Below are positions 1-5,375 of a stretch of 7,006 bases of DNA, piece after piece (the first letter of the stretch is position 1; each line of letters begins with the position of its first letter). This DNA is from Thermoplasmata archaeon (GTDB lineage Archaea > Thermoplasmatota > Thermoplasmata > Lutacidiplasmatales > UBA184), in the NCBI GenBank assembly GCA_022750355.1, contig JAKIVW010000101.1, positions 1 to 7,006 of the forward strand. Reading direction: 5' to 3'. The notes under the pieces were generated by a model that ran no database searches, was not told where the DNA came from, and was given only the letters and a program-made list of their open reading frames with translations. The translations under genes and the position numbers were made by a program.

Positions 1-44
1 CGGATCGTTACGGCCGGGGAACAGCGCCGCGCGCACCGACCGGA

Positions 45-50
45 CTTATA
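45..50 (+). promoter_or_regulatory. Putative box A (TATA) of the MoxR gene
   Basis: CTTATA is the only AT-rich hexamer in the GC-rich 81 bases before the MoxR start. Its centre lies about 34 nt before the ATG at 82. Archaeal transcription usually starts about 26 nt after the box centre, so the predicted mRNA has a leader of only about 8 nt with no Shine-Dalgarno. The same bases read TATAAG on the minus strand, so a divergent gene left of the window could also use them. Inferred from spacing only. Confidence 0.4.
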
Positions 51-81
51 GGGGGTCCGCCCTCCGCTCGGTGGACCTACG

Positions 82-1032
82 ATGAAGGCCGAAGACGCCG
101 CCGCACTCGCGGAACGGATCCGCACCGCGGTCCGAACCGCGGTGGTCGGGCGGGACGTCGCGGTCGATCAGATCCTCGTCGGACTCCTGGCCGACGGACA
201 TCTCCTCCTCGAGGACTTGCCCGGGCTCGGGAAGACCCTAATGGCGAAGTCGTTCGCTTCCGCGCTCGGCCTCGACTTCCAACGGGTCCAGTTCACCGCC
301 GATCTGTTGCCTCACGACATCACCGGAGCCGAGATCCTGGACCCGAAGAGTGGCGCGTTCGTCTTTCGCCCCGGTCCGATCTTTTCCCACGTGCTGCTCG
401 CCGACGAGATCAATCGGGCCCCCCCCAAGGTCCAGTCGGCGCTGCTGGAGGCGATGCAGGAGTATCAGGTGACGAGCGAGCGGACCACCTACCCCCTCCC
501 CCGGCCGTTCCTCGTGCTCGCGACCGAGAACCCGATCGAGCTGGAGGGGACGTACGCGCTCCCCGAGGCGCAGGTGGACCGATTCCTCATGCGCCTGCGG
601 ATCGGCTACCCGACCGTGGAGGAGGAGCGGACGATCCTCGAACGGCGGCGGACCCGCAAGACCGAGAACGTCGAGGTCGCGCCGGTGACGACGATGGCGA
701 CCTTCCTCGAACTGCAACGTTCGGTCGAGGAGATCGAGTTGGAGACGCCGGTCGCCCAGTATCTCATCGACGTCGTCCGGATGACCCGGGCGGACCCCCG
801 GGCGGAAGTGGGAGCCTCCCCCCGAGGTTCGTTGGCGCTCCAGAAGCTGGTGCGCGCGCGCGCCCTCCTCCTAGGACGGGACTACGTGCTCCCGGACGAC
901 GTCAAGGCGCTCGCGCTGCCGGCGCTCGCGCACCGGATCGTCGTCAAGCCCGAACCCTGGATCCGGGGGATCCGGGGAGAGGACGTGGTCCGGAACGCGG
1001 TCGAAAAGGTCGACGTGCCCAAGACCCGCTGA
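82..1032 (+). CDS. moxR: MoxR-family AAA+ ATPase
   Basis: A 316-residue cytoplasmic ATPase of the MoxR group, which couples ATP hydrolysis to maturation or activation of partner complexes, often via VWA-domain proteins. The AAA+ signatures are in order: Walker A (E-D-L-P-G-L-G-K-T, residues 44-52), Walker B (V-L-L-A-D-E, 104-109) followed by the typical I-N-R-A-P-P-K, sensor 1 in A-T-E-N-P (N150), the arginine-finger region A-L-P-E-A-Q-V-D-R-F (159-168), and sensor 2 in S-P-R (R249). The helical lid domain fills the rest. The length matches the family (about 310-330) and no key residue is missing. MoxR genes are usually followed by DUF58 and VWA or transglutaminase genes; here the next gene is a serine-pathway dehydrogenase 48 nt downstream, with its own likely promoter. 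Family assignment is firm; the client is unknown. Confidence 0.96.
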   Translation: MKAEDAAALAERIRTAVRTAVVGRDVAVDQILVGLLADGHLLLEDLPGLGKTLMAKSFASALGLDFQRVQFTADLLPHDITGAEILDPKSGAFVFRPGPIFSHVLLADEINRAPPKVQSALLEAMQEYQVTSERTTYPLPRPFLVLATENPIELEGTYALPEAQVDRFLMRLRIGYPTVEEERTILERRRTRKTENVEVAPVTTMATFLELQRSVEEIELETPVAQYLIDVVRMTRADPRAEVGASPRGSLALQKLVRARALLLGRDYVLPDDVKALALPALAHRIVVKPEPWIRGIRGEDVVRNAVEKVDVPKTR

Positions 1033-1051
1033 CCGACGCGCCGGGCAACCG

Positions 1052-1058
1052 TTTTCAA
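1052..1058 (+). promoter_or_regulatory. Putative box A of the dehydrogenase-aminotransferase unit
   Basis: TTTTCAA is a T-rich island in the GC-rich 48-nt gap after the MoxR gene. Its centre (1055) is 26 nt before the A of the ATG at 1081, the spacing at which archaeal transcription would start on the start codon itself. There is no Shine-Dalgarno before this ATG, which fits a leaderless mRNA. The box is degenerate compared with TTTATA. Confidence 0.45.
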
Positions 1059-1080
1059 GCGCCCCGGGGTCGGCTGCGCG

Positions 1081-2031
1081 ATGGTCGACGTCCGGAGGGT
1101 CGTGGTCGCCGACCCGATCGATGCCGCGGCCGTCGCCCGCCTCCGGGCCGGCCCGTGCGAGGTCGACGATGTCAGTACGGACCCGTCGAAGTTGGCCGCT
1201 GCCTTGCCTACCGCGTGGGCCCTCATCGTTCGCAGTCGCACCAAGGTCGACCGTACGTTGATCGCCGCGGCTCCCCACCTGAGCCTCATCGCCCGGGCGG
1301 GGGTCGGCGTGGACAGCGTCGACACGGCGGCGGCCGGCGAGCGAGGTATCCACGTCGTGAACGCACCGGCGGCGGCGACCGCGAGCGTCGCCGAGCTCTC
1401 GATGACATTCTATCTGCTGCTGGTCCGGGGGTTGCTCCCCAAGATCGCGTCGACGAAGGGCGGACGATGGGAACGCGGCACCTCGGGTCGCGAACTCGCC
1501 GGTCGGACGGTCGGTTTCGTCGGATACGGTCGGATCGCGCGCGAGATCGCCCGCCGTCTCGCGCCGTTCGGGGCCGCCACGATCGCGTACGACCCGTTCG
1601 TCTCCGCCGCGGTGGACGGAACGGCGATCGTCCCGTTCGAGGAGGTGCTCGCCCGCGCGGATATCGTGAGCGTCCACGCCGCGCTCACTCCCACGAACCA
1701 TCACCTCCTCGACGCCCGGGCGTTCGCCCGGATGAAACCCGGATCGTACGTCGTCAACGTCGCCCGCGGCGCCCTCGTGGACGAGGCCGCCCTGCTCGAG
1801 GCGCTCGGCTCCGGCCGGGTCGCGGGAGCCGCGCTCGATGTCTTTGAGGAGGAACCACCGATGAACCAAGCACTGCTCGAACACCCGCACGTGATCGCGA
1901 CGCCGCACCTCGGAGCTTCGACCGCCGAAGCCCAGGCCCGCGCGGGGGCGAACGTGGTGGACGAGGTCCTGCGAGCGCTCCGCGGCGAACCCCTCCAGGC
2001 CGAGGTCCCGCCCCCCGGAGGGACCCGATGA
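1081..2031 (+). CDS. serA: D-3-phosphoglycerate dehydrogenase-like 2-hydroxyacid dehydrogenase (short form)
   Basis: A 316-residue NAD-dependent D-isomer-specific 2-hydroxyacid dehydrogenase, most likely oxidising 3-phosphoglycerate to 3-phosphohydroxypyruvate, the first step of serine synthesis. The N-terminal part of the catalytic domain has R-S-R-T (51-54) and A-R-A-G-V-G-V-D (71-78). The Rossmann motif is G-F-V-G-Y-G-R-I-A (145-153), with alanine at the usual third glycine, and Asp171 ends the next strand as in NAD-preferring members. The catalytic triad is intact: Arg229 (V-A-R-G), Glu258 (E-E-E-P-P) and His276 (T-P-H-L-G-A-S-T). The protein ends about where the catalytic domain closes, so it lacks the ACT/ASB regulatory domains of long SerA and serine feedback through ACT is not expected. 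It overlaps the aminotransferase gene by 4 nt. Glyoxylate or hydroxypyruvate reductase activity is the main alternative, since short family members are hard to tell apart by motif. Confidence 0.88.
   Translation: MVDVRRVVVADPIDAAAVARLRAGPCEVDDVSTDPSKLAAALPTAWALIVRSRTKVDRTLIAAAPHLSLIARAGVGVDSVDTAAAGERGIHVVNAPAAATASVAELSMTFYLLLVRGLLPKIASTKGGRWERGTSGRELAGRTVGFVGYGRIAREIARRLAPFGAATIAYDPFVSAAVDGTAIVPFEEVLARADIVSVHAALTPTNHHLLDARAFARMKPGSYVVNVARGALVDEAALLEALGSGRVAGAALDVFEEEPPMNQALLEHPHVIATPHLGASTAEAQARAGANVVDEVLRALRGEPLQAEVPPPGGTR
2017..2021 (+). promoter_or_regulatory. Shine-Dalgarno of the aminotransferase gene
   Basis: GGAGG lies inside the last codons of the dehydrogenase gene, 6 nt before the ATG at 2028. 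It settles the start of the aminotransferase and fits translational coupling across the ATGA overlap (ATG 2028-2030, TGA 2029-2031). Confidence 0.75.
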
Positions 2032-3167
2032 CGTTCGACCCCGAGACCGCGACGTTCCTCATCGCCGGCCCGGTGCGGATCCATCCGCGGGTCCTCCGAG
2101 CGATGTCGACCTCCTCGCTCAATCACCGTGGTGATTACTTCCACGGGGTCGTCCGGGAGATCCGCGAGCTGCTGCCCGTGATGTTCGGGACGGCCGGCCA
2201 CCAGGTCGTGCTCAGCGGGAGCGGCACCTCGGGTCTGGAGGCGATGTACTCCTCGCTCGTCCCCCGCGAGGGCCGGGTGCTGGTCCTCGCGAACGGCAAC
2301 TTCGGAGAGAGGAGCGACCAGATCGTCCGGCGGTACTCCACGAACGTCACGACCGTCAGCGCCCCTTGGGGCCGTCCGATCGAACCGGCGGCCGTCCGGG
2401 CCGAGCTGGAGAAGGGCGATGTCCGCGCGGTCTGCGTCGTGCACAACGAAACGAGCGTCGGACTCACGAACGACCTTGGCGCGATCGCGGCGGAGGTCCG
2501 CCGGGCCGGCTCGCCGATGCTGCTCGTGGACGGGATCAGCGCCGTCGCCGGTATACCGATCCAGATCCGCGAGTGGGGGATCGACGCGATCGTCGGGGGC
2601 TCCCAGAAAGGGCTCGCCGCGCCGGCCGGGCTCGCGCTCGTCCACCTGTCGGACCGTGCGGTCGCGGCGCTCCACCCGGGCTCGTTCTATCTCGACCTCA
2701 AGGCGCACCTCACGCCCCTGGAGAAGAACGATACCCCCTGGACCCCGTCCGTTCCGCTCTTCCTCGCGCTCCGCGAAGCGCTCCTCCTCCTCAAGGAAGA
2801 GGGACTCGAGCACCGGCTCGCGCACACGCGACGTCTCGCGGAGGCGACTCGCGCCGCCGTGGACGGACTTGGGTTGGAGTTGTTCCCCGAGCGCGCGCAC
2901 GCCTCGGACACCGTCACCGCGATCCGGAATCCCGCTGGGCTCGGCGACCCCGAGATCCGGAAGGTCCTCGAGAAGGAGTACAACGTGCTCTTGCAGGGCG
3001 GCCAAGGCGCTCTGACCGGCAAGATCTTCCGGATCGGGCACATGGGGATCGCCGATTGGCCCGACCTCCTCGTCACCTTCGCCGCGCTGGAACGGATCCT
3101 CGGAAGGGCCGGACGGCTTCCGACCCCGGGAGCGTCGGTCCGCGCGATCGTCGACCACATGCCGTAG
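2028..3167 (+). CDS. Class V PLP-dependent aminotransferase (alanine/serine-glyoxylate or phosphoserine type)
   Basis: A 379-residue fold-type I, class V aminotransferase of the alanine-glyoxylate / serine-pyruvate group. Visible marks are the N-terminal G-P-V-R-I-H-P (14-20), the cofactor-phosphate loop S-G-S-G-T-S-G (63-69), H-N-E-T-S-V-G (139-145), the PLP-ring aspartate D168 in V-D-G-I-S-A-V-A-G, and the Schiff-base lysine K194 in G-G-S-Q-K-G. Length is normal for the family and no core residue appears lost. A broad-specificity class V enzyme serves as phosphoserine transaminase in methanogens that lack SerC, so next to the dehydrogenase the likeliest job is transamination of 3-phosphohydroxypyruvate to phosphoserine. 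Serine-glyoxylate or alanine-glyoxylate exchange is the alternative. Start ATG 2028 is backed by GGAGG 6 nt upstream and the 4-nt overlap. No phosphoserine phosphatase is in the window. It ends 17 nt from the stop of the convergent archease gene. Confidence 0.9.
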   Translation: MTFDPETATFLIAGPVRIHPRVLRAMSTSSLNHRGDYFHGVVREIRELLPVMFGTAGHQVVLSGSGTSGLEAMYSSLVPREGRVLVLANGNFGERSDQIVRRYSTNVTTVSAPWGRPIEPAAVRAELEKGDVRAVCVVHNETSVGLTNDLGAIAAEVRRAGSPMLLVDGISAVAGIPIQIREWGIDAIVGGSQKGLAAPAGLALVHLSDRAVAALHPGSFYLDLKAHLTPLEKNDTPWTPSVPLFLALREALLLLKEEGLEHRLAHTRRLAEATRAAVDGLGLELFPERAHASDTVTAIRNPAGLGDPEIRKVLEKEYNVLLQGGQGALTGKIFRIGHMGIADWPDLLVTFAALERILGRAGRLPTPGASVRAIVDHMP

Positions 3168-3184
3168 GGAACCGGCGCCGCGCC

Positions 3185-3593
3185 CTAGATGTCGACGATC
3201 ACCCGGGCCCGTCCGCCCGGAACGTCGAACACGAGGTGGTGGAGCGTGACCGCCTTCACTTCGGTCCGCACCGTGTGGCGGTCCGGATCGAACGGCTCTC
3301 CGCCGACGCTGGCGACCAGCGAGGTCGGGGGCGAGCCGAGCGTTCGAACCTCGATCCGACTCCCGAGAAAACCGTCCGGTTCGTGGACCTGCAAAAGTTG
3401 GGTCAGGAAATCGACCACGAGGCTTTCCGGGTCGTCCGCCGACGCGCTCACCGCGCGATCCTCGCGGGGCCGAACTTTCCGAAGCTCGGTCATCAGCGAG
3501 AAGAGTCCGAGCCCGAGGCCCTCGAACAGGGCCCCGGCGTCGGGCCCCCGCGCCCACAGGCCGACGTCCGCGGTGGTGGGAAAGCTCCCCCAC
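3185..3593 (-). CDS. Archease (tRNA-ligase activator), apparent 1-nt frameshift near the 5' end
   Basis: Archease is a small protein that activates the RNA ligase RtcB in tRNA splicing and RNA repair. The frame from 3571 to the TAG at 3185-3187 reads T-A-D-V-G-L-W, then F-S-L-M-T-E-L, the motif L-V-V-D-F-L-T-Q-L-L, and the hallmark end E-V-K-A-V-T-L-H-H-L followed by R-V-I-V-D-I. The Asp of T-A-D and the Asp before the last residue are the expected metal-site positions. This frame has no ATG, GTG or TTG ahead of the motif; the only in-frame ATG (3493) would cut off about 34 conserved residues. A GTG at 3593 in the neighbouring frame starts M-G-E-L-S-H, and removing one C around 3575-3576 joins it to give M-G-E-L-S-H-T-A-D-V-G, the usual archease N-terminus, for 136 residues in all, a normal length. 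The span is therefore one base more than a whole number of codons. Sequencing error, real mutation or programmed shift cannot be separated here. RtcB is not in the window. Confidence 0.85.
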
Positions 3594-3608
3594 CGGCGCC
3601 GGCGGGAG
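3587..3608 (-). other. GC-rich hairpin over the proposed archease start codon
   Basis: Read on the minus strand, the 22 bases fold into a 9-pair stem with a 4-base GCGC loop. The core is the palindrome CCGGCGCCGG at 3593-3602, and two of the pairs are G-U. The GTG at 3593-3591 is the last base of the core plus the next two stem bases, so it would be fully paired. It might control initiation, or it might only be a local strong structure that makes reads unreliable. Conservation is untested. Confidence 0.4.
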
Positions 3609-3655
3609 ACGGTGGACGCCCGGGGCGACGTGAGGTGCGAAGGCGCGCGGAGGGG

Positions 3656-3662
3656 TTAAAAA
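3656..3662 (+). promoter_or_regulatory. Box A (TATA) of the glycosyltransferase gene
   Basis: TTAAAAA stands out from GC-rich surroundings. Its centre (3659) is 27 nt before the A of the ATG at 3686, so the predicted transcript is leaderless, and there is no Shine-Dalgarno before that ATG. On the minus strand the same bases read TTTTTAA, about 66 nt before the proposed archease GTG, so it may serve both divergent genes. Confidence 0.6.
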
Positions 3663-3685
3663 GGTGTCCTACCCCTTGGGCTCCG

Positions 3686-4480
3686 ATGCGCGCCTCCCTC
3701 GTGATCCCGACCCTGAACGAGTCGGGCTCCATCGGGTCGGTCCTCCGCTCGTTCCGTTCCTCCGCCGAGGCGGCGAATCGTACGCTCTTTACCGCGGATC
3801 CGTTGAACTGGGAGATCCTGGTCGTGGACGGAGCCTCGACCGACGGGACCGCCCAGCTCGCCGCGCACGAAGGAGCGCGGGTGTTGGTCGAACCGCGGCG
3901 GGGATACGGACGCGCCTACAAGACCGGCTTTGCCGCCGCCACCGGGGAGGTCCTCGCCACGTCCGACGGCGATGGAACCTACCCGGTCGGGGAGATCCCT
4001 CGATTCGTCCGCCTCCTCCTGGACGAGCAGCTCGACTTCCTCACCGGCAATCGGATGGCGTTCCTGGACCGACGGTCGATGACGACCGAGCATCAGATCG
4101 GGAACCGATTGCTCAACACGTTCCTCCGGGTTGCCTATCACCACTACCTGCACGACATGCCCGCGCGTACGATCCTCGACAGCCAATCCGGGTTCTGGGT
4201 GTTCCGACGGTCCGCCCTCGACCGGGTCGCCCTGACCCAGGACGGTATGGCGTTCAGCGAGGAGTTGAAGATCGAAGCCGTGCTCCGCGGCCTCAAGGTC
4301 GTCGAGGTTCCCATCCATTACGGCGAGCGGTGGGGGTCGCCGAAGCTGTCGACGTGGCGGGACGGGATGGGCAACCTGCTGTTCCTCGCCTCCAAGCGGC
4401 TCGCCGTGGCGCGCGAACTGAAGATGGGAGCGCCGATCCCGTTCGGACGGCAACTGGAAGCGGGCGCGCCGCCCGCCTGA
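3686..4480 (+). CDS. Family 2 glycosyltransferase (dolichyl-phosphate sugar synthase-like)
   Basis: A 264-residue GT-A fold enzyme that probably transfers a sugar from a nucleotide donor, plausibly to a polyprenyl phosphate used in protein or surface glycosylation. Motifs in order: V-I-P-T-L-N-E (6-12), V-V-D-G-A-S-T-D-G-T (46-55), R-G-Y-G-R-A-Y-K-T-G (72-81), the metal-binding D-G-D-G-T-Y-P (94-100), the acceptor-site-like D-S-Q-S-G-F (165-170), and E-E-L-K-I-E-A (192-198). This order resembles DPM1/DPG synthases. No membrane helices follow the catalytic domain; a weakly hydrophobic stretch, L-L-F-L-A-S-K-R-L-A-V-A (231-242), may only touch the membrane. The frame is open far upstream to 2366, but the GT2 fold starts at ATG 3686, 27 nt after a good box A, so that start is chosen. 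It converges with eL40, 10 nt between stops. Sugar and acceptor are unknown. Confidence 0.92.
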   Translation: MRASLVIPTLNESGSIGSVLRSFRSSAEAANRTLFTADPLNWEILVVDGASTDGTAQLAAHEGARVLVEPRRGYGRAYKTGFAAATGEVLATSDGDGTYPVGEIPRFVRLLLDEQLDFLTGNRMAFLDRRSMTTEHQIGNRLLNTFLRVAYHHYLHDMPARTILDSQSGFWVFRRSALDRVALTQDGMAFSEELKIEAVLRGLKVVEVPIHYGERWGSPKLSTWRDGMGNLLFLASKRLAVARELKMGAPIPFGRQLEAGAPPA

Positions 4481-4490
4481 ACGGGTCGAC

Positions 4491-4643
4491 CTACGCGGTC
4501 TTGCCGGACCGCTCGCGCGACTTCACGCGCAGACCGTGGTATCCGCACCGGCGGCACTGGACCGCCTTCGGGGGGTTCCGGGCGGAGCAGTTCATGCAGA
4601 TCTTCTTGTTGAGCAGGCGCTCGATCGCCTCGGGGAACGGCAT
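4491..4643 (-). CDS. rpl40e: Large-subunit ribosomal protein eL40 (L40e)
   Basis: A 50-residue gene, easily missed because it is so short. It encodes a zinc-ribbon protein of the large ribosomal subunit found in archaea and, as a ubiquitin fusion, in eukaryotes. It starts M-P-F-P-E-A-I-E-R-L-L-N-K-K-I and carries two cysteine pairs, C16-M-N-C19 and C30-R-R-C33, which hold one zinc, with the family-typical A-R-N-P-P-K between them and C-G-Y-H-G-L-R after. The tail is basic (R-V-K-S-R-E-R-S-G-K-T-A). As usual in archaea there is no ubiquitin domain. ATG 4643 is chosen because it gives the standard eL40 N-terminus and sits 29 nt after a clear TTTTATA box. It ends 10 nt from the stop of the convergent glycosyltransferase and is divergent from the AMMECR1 gene (84 nt between start codons). 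Confidence 0.96.
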   Translation of the reverse strand: MPFPEAIERLLNKKICMNCSARNPPKAVQCRRCGYHGLRVKSRERSGKTA

Positions 4644-4668
4644 GGGACGGCGGTGACCCTTCCTCGGC

Positions 4669-4675
4669 TATAAAA
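4669..4675 (-). promoter_or_regulatory. Box A (TATA) of eL40, possibly shared with the AMMECR1 gene
   Basis: On the minus strand this reads TTTTATA, very close to the archaeal consensus. Its centre is 29 nt before the eL40 ATG, so the mRNA should have a leader of about 3 nt or none. On the plus strand it reads TATAAAA and could also place a start near 4698 for the AMMECR1 gene. It is the clearest promoter-like element in the window. Confidence 0.65.
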
Positions 4676-4709
4676 CGGGGACCACCGTTGGCGATGTGGC
4701 TTTCTCATC

Positions 4710-4715
4710 GAGGAG
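4710..4715 (+). promoter_or_regulatory. Candidate Shine-Dalgarno of the AMMECR1 gene
   Basis: GAGGAG ends 12 nt before the ATG at 4728. The spacing is long, so it is a moderate candidate. It would matter if the gene is transcribed from the TATAAAA at 4669-4675, giving a leader of about 30 nt. A weak T-rich run, TTTCTCA at 4701-4707, lies 24 nt before the ATG and could instead support a leaderless start. Confidence 0.4.
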
Positions 4716-4727
4716 ACTCCGGTCGCC

Positions 4728-5375
4728 ATGACCTCCGACTCGGACGGAGAACGGGCCGTGCGCTGGGCTCGCGCGTCCGCCGTACGGGCGCTCGATCCGG
4801 GACGCCCGAGCCACGCCCCGGGTCCCGACGTCGGATCGCTCCCCCGACTGTTCCGCGAGCCGAGGGGAGTGTTCGTCACCCTGAAACACCACCCGAGCGG
4901 AGAGCTCCGGGGATGCATCGGCTACCCGCTCCCGGTCCTCCCCCTCGGCGAGGCGATCCGGGACGTAGCCGTGGCGGCCGCCCGCGACGACCCACGCTTC
5001 CCTCCGGTCGAACCGGACGAATGGGATCGGATCGTGTTCGAGGTCTCCGTCCTGACCGTACCGCAGGCCGTACCTTCGTCGTCTCCCGAGGCGACCCTTG
5101 CGGCGGTCCGACCGGGTCGGGACGGTTTGATCGTGGAGGGGAAGGGCCGGAGCGGACTATTGCTTCCGCAGGTCGCCACGGAGCAAGGTTGGGGCGCGGA
5201 AGAGTTCCTCGACGGGACGTGCGAGAAGGCCGGACTCCCCGTCGGGGCGTGGCGCGCCCCGGGGATCCGGATCCGCCGGTTCCAGGCCGAGGTGTTTCGG
5301 GAAACCGTGCCGAACGGGGTCGTGACGCGGGAACCGACCGAAGTTACGGGGGCGAACGTACCAGACGGGCCGTGA
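4728..5375 (+). CDS. AMMECR1-domain protein
   Basis: A 215-residue protein made almost wholly of one AMMECR1 domain, a conserved fold in archaea, eukaryotes and some bacteria whose molecular activity is not established. The signature L-R-G-C-I-G-Y is at 60-66 with its cysteine intact. Other family blocks are G-V-F-V-T-L (47-52), A-A-A-R-D-D-P-R-F-P-P-V (83-94), F-E-V-S-V-L-T-V-P (104-112), R-S-G-L-L-L-P-Q-V-A (141-150) and C-E-K-A-G-L-P (165-171). No signal peptide or membrane segment is seen, so it should be cytoplasmic. Length is typical of archaeal members. The last about 25 residues, past the domain, are probably disordered, and their codons overlap the end of the convergent ileS gene by 32 nt. 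In many genomes AMMECR1 occurs with MEMO and a radical-SAM protein; neither is in the window. Confidence 0.93.
   Translation: MTSDSDGERAVRWARASAVRALDPGRPSHAPGPDVGSLPRLFREPRGVFVTLKHHPSGELRGCIGYPLPVLPLGEAIRDVAVAAARDDPRFPPVEPDEWDRIVFEVSVLTVPQAVPSSSPEATLAAVRPGRDGLIVEGKGRSGLLLPQVATEQGWGAEEFLDGTCEKAGLPVGAWRAPGIRIRRFQAEVFRETVPNGVVTREPTEVTGANVPDGP

Noticed and set aside
1..36. Possible divergent gene on the minus strand starting GTG at 36
   Set aside because: Only 12 codons fit before the window edge and the nearest TATA-like element is just 12 nt from the GTG, too close to be its promoter. It cannot be supported here.
961..977. Direct repeat ATCCGGGG (961-968 and 970-977)
   Set aside because: It encodes I-R-G-I-R-G near the end of MoxR and is only two short copies; it is explained by coding sequence.
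1155..1847. 230-residue plus-strand frame inside the dehydrogenase gene
   Set aside because: Arg-rich shadow frame with no domain; the dehydrogenase catalytic residues are all in the 1081 frame.
3168..3184. Terminator between convergent aminotransferase and archease genes
   Set aside because: The 17-nt gap is GC-rich with no T-run and no hairpin; the same holds for the 10-nt gap at 4481-4490.
3185..3493. Archease starting at ATG 3493 (102 residues)
   Set aside because: This start would drop the T-A-D-V-G metal-site motif and the first helix, whose homology clearly continues upstream in the same frame.
1701..3593. 630-residue open frame on the minus strand
   Set aside because: It lies antisense to the dehydrogenase and aminotransferase genes, is rich in Arg/Gly/Pro with no recognisable domain, and is the kind of stop-free shadow that high-GC coding DNA creates. 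Only its GTG at 3593 is used, as the probable archease start.
2366..3685. Long upstream extension of the glycosyltransferase frame
   Set aside because: The added 440 residues are Arg-rich low-complexity sequence out of frame with the aminotransferase and antisense to archease. The GT2 fold and a well-placed promoter both point to ATG 3686.
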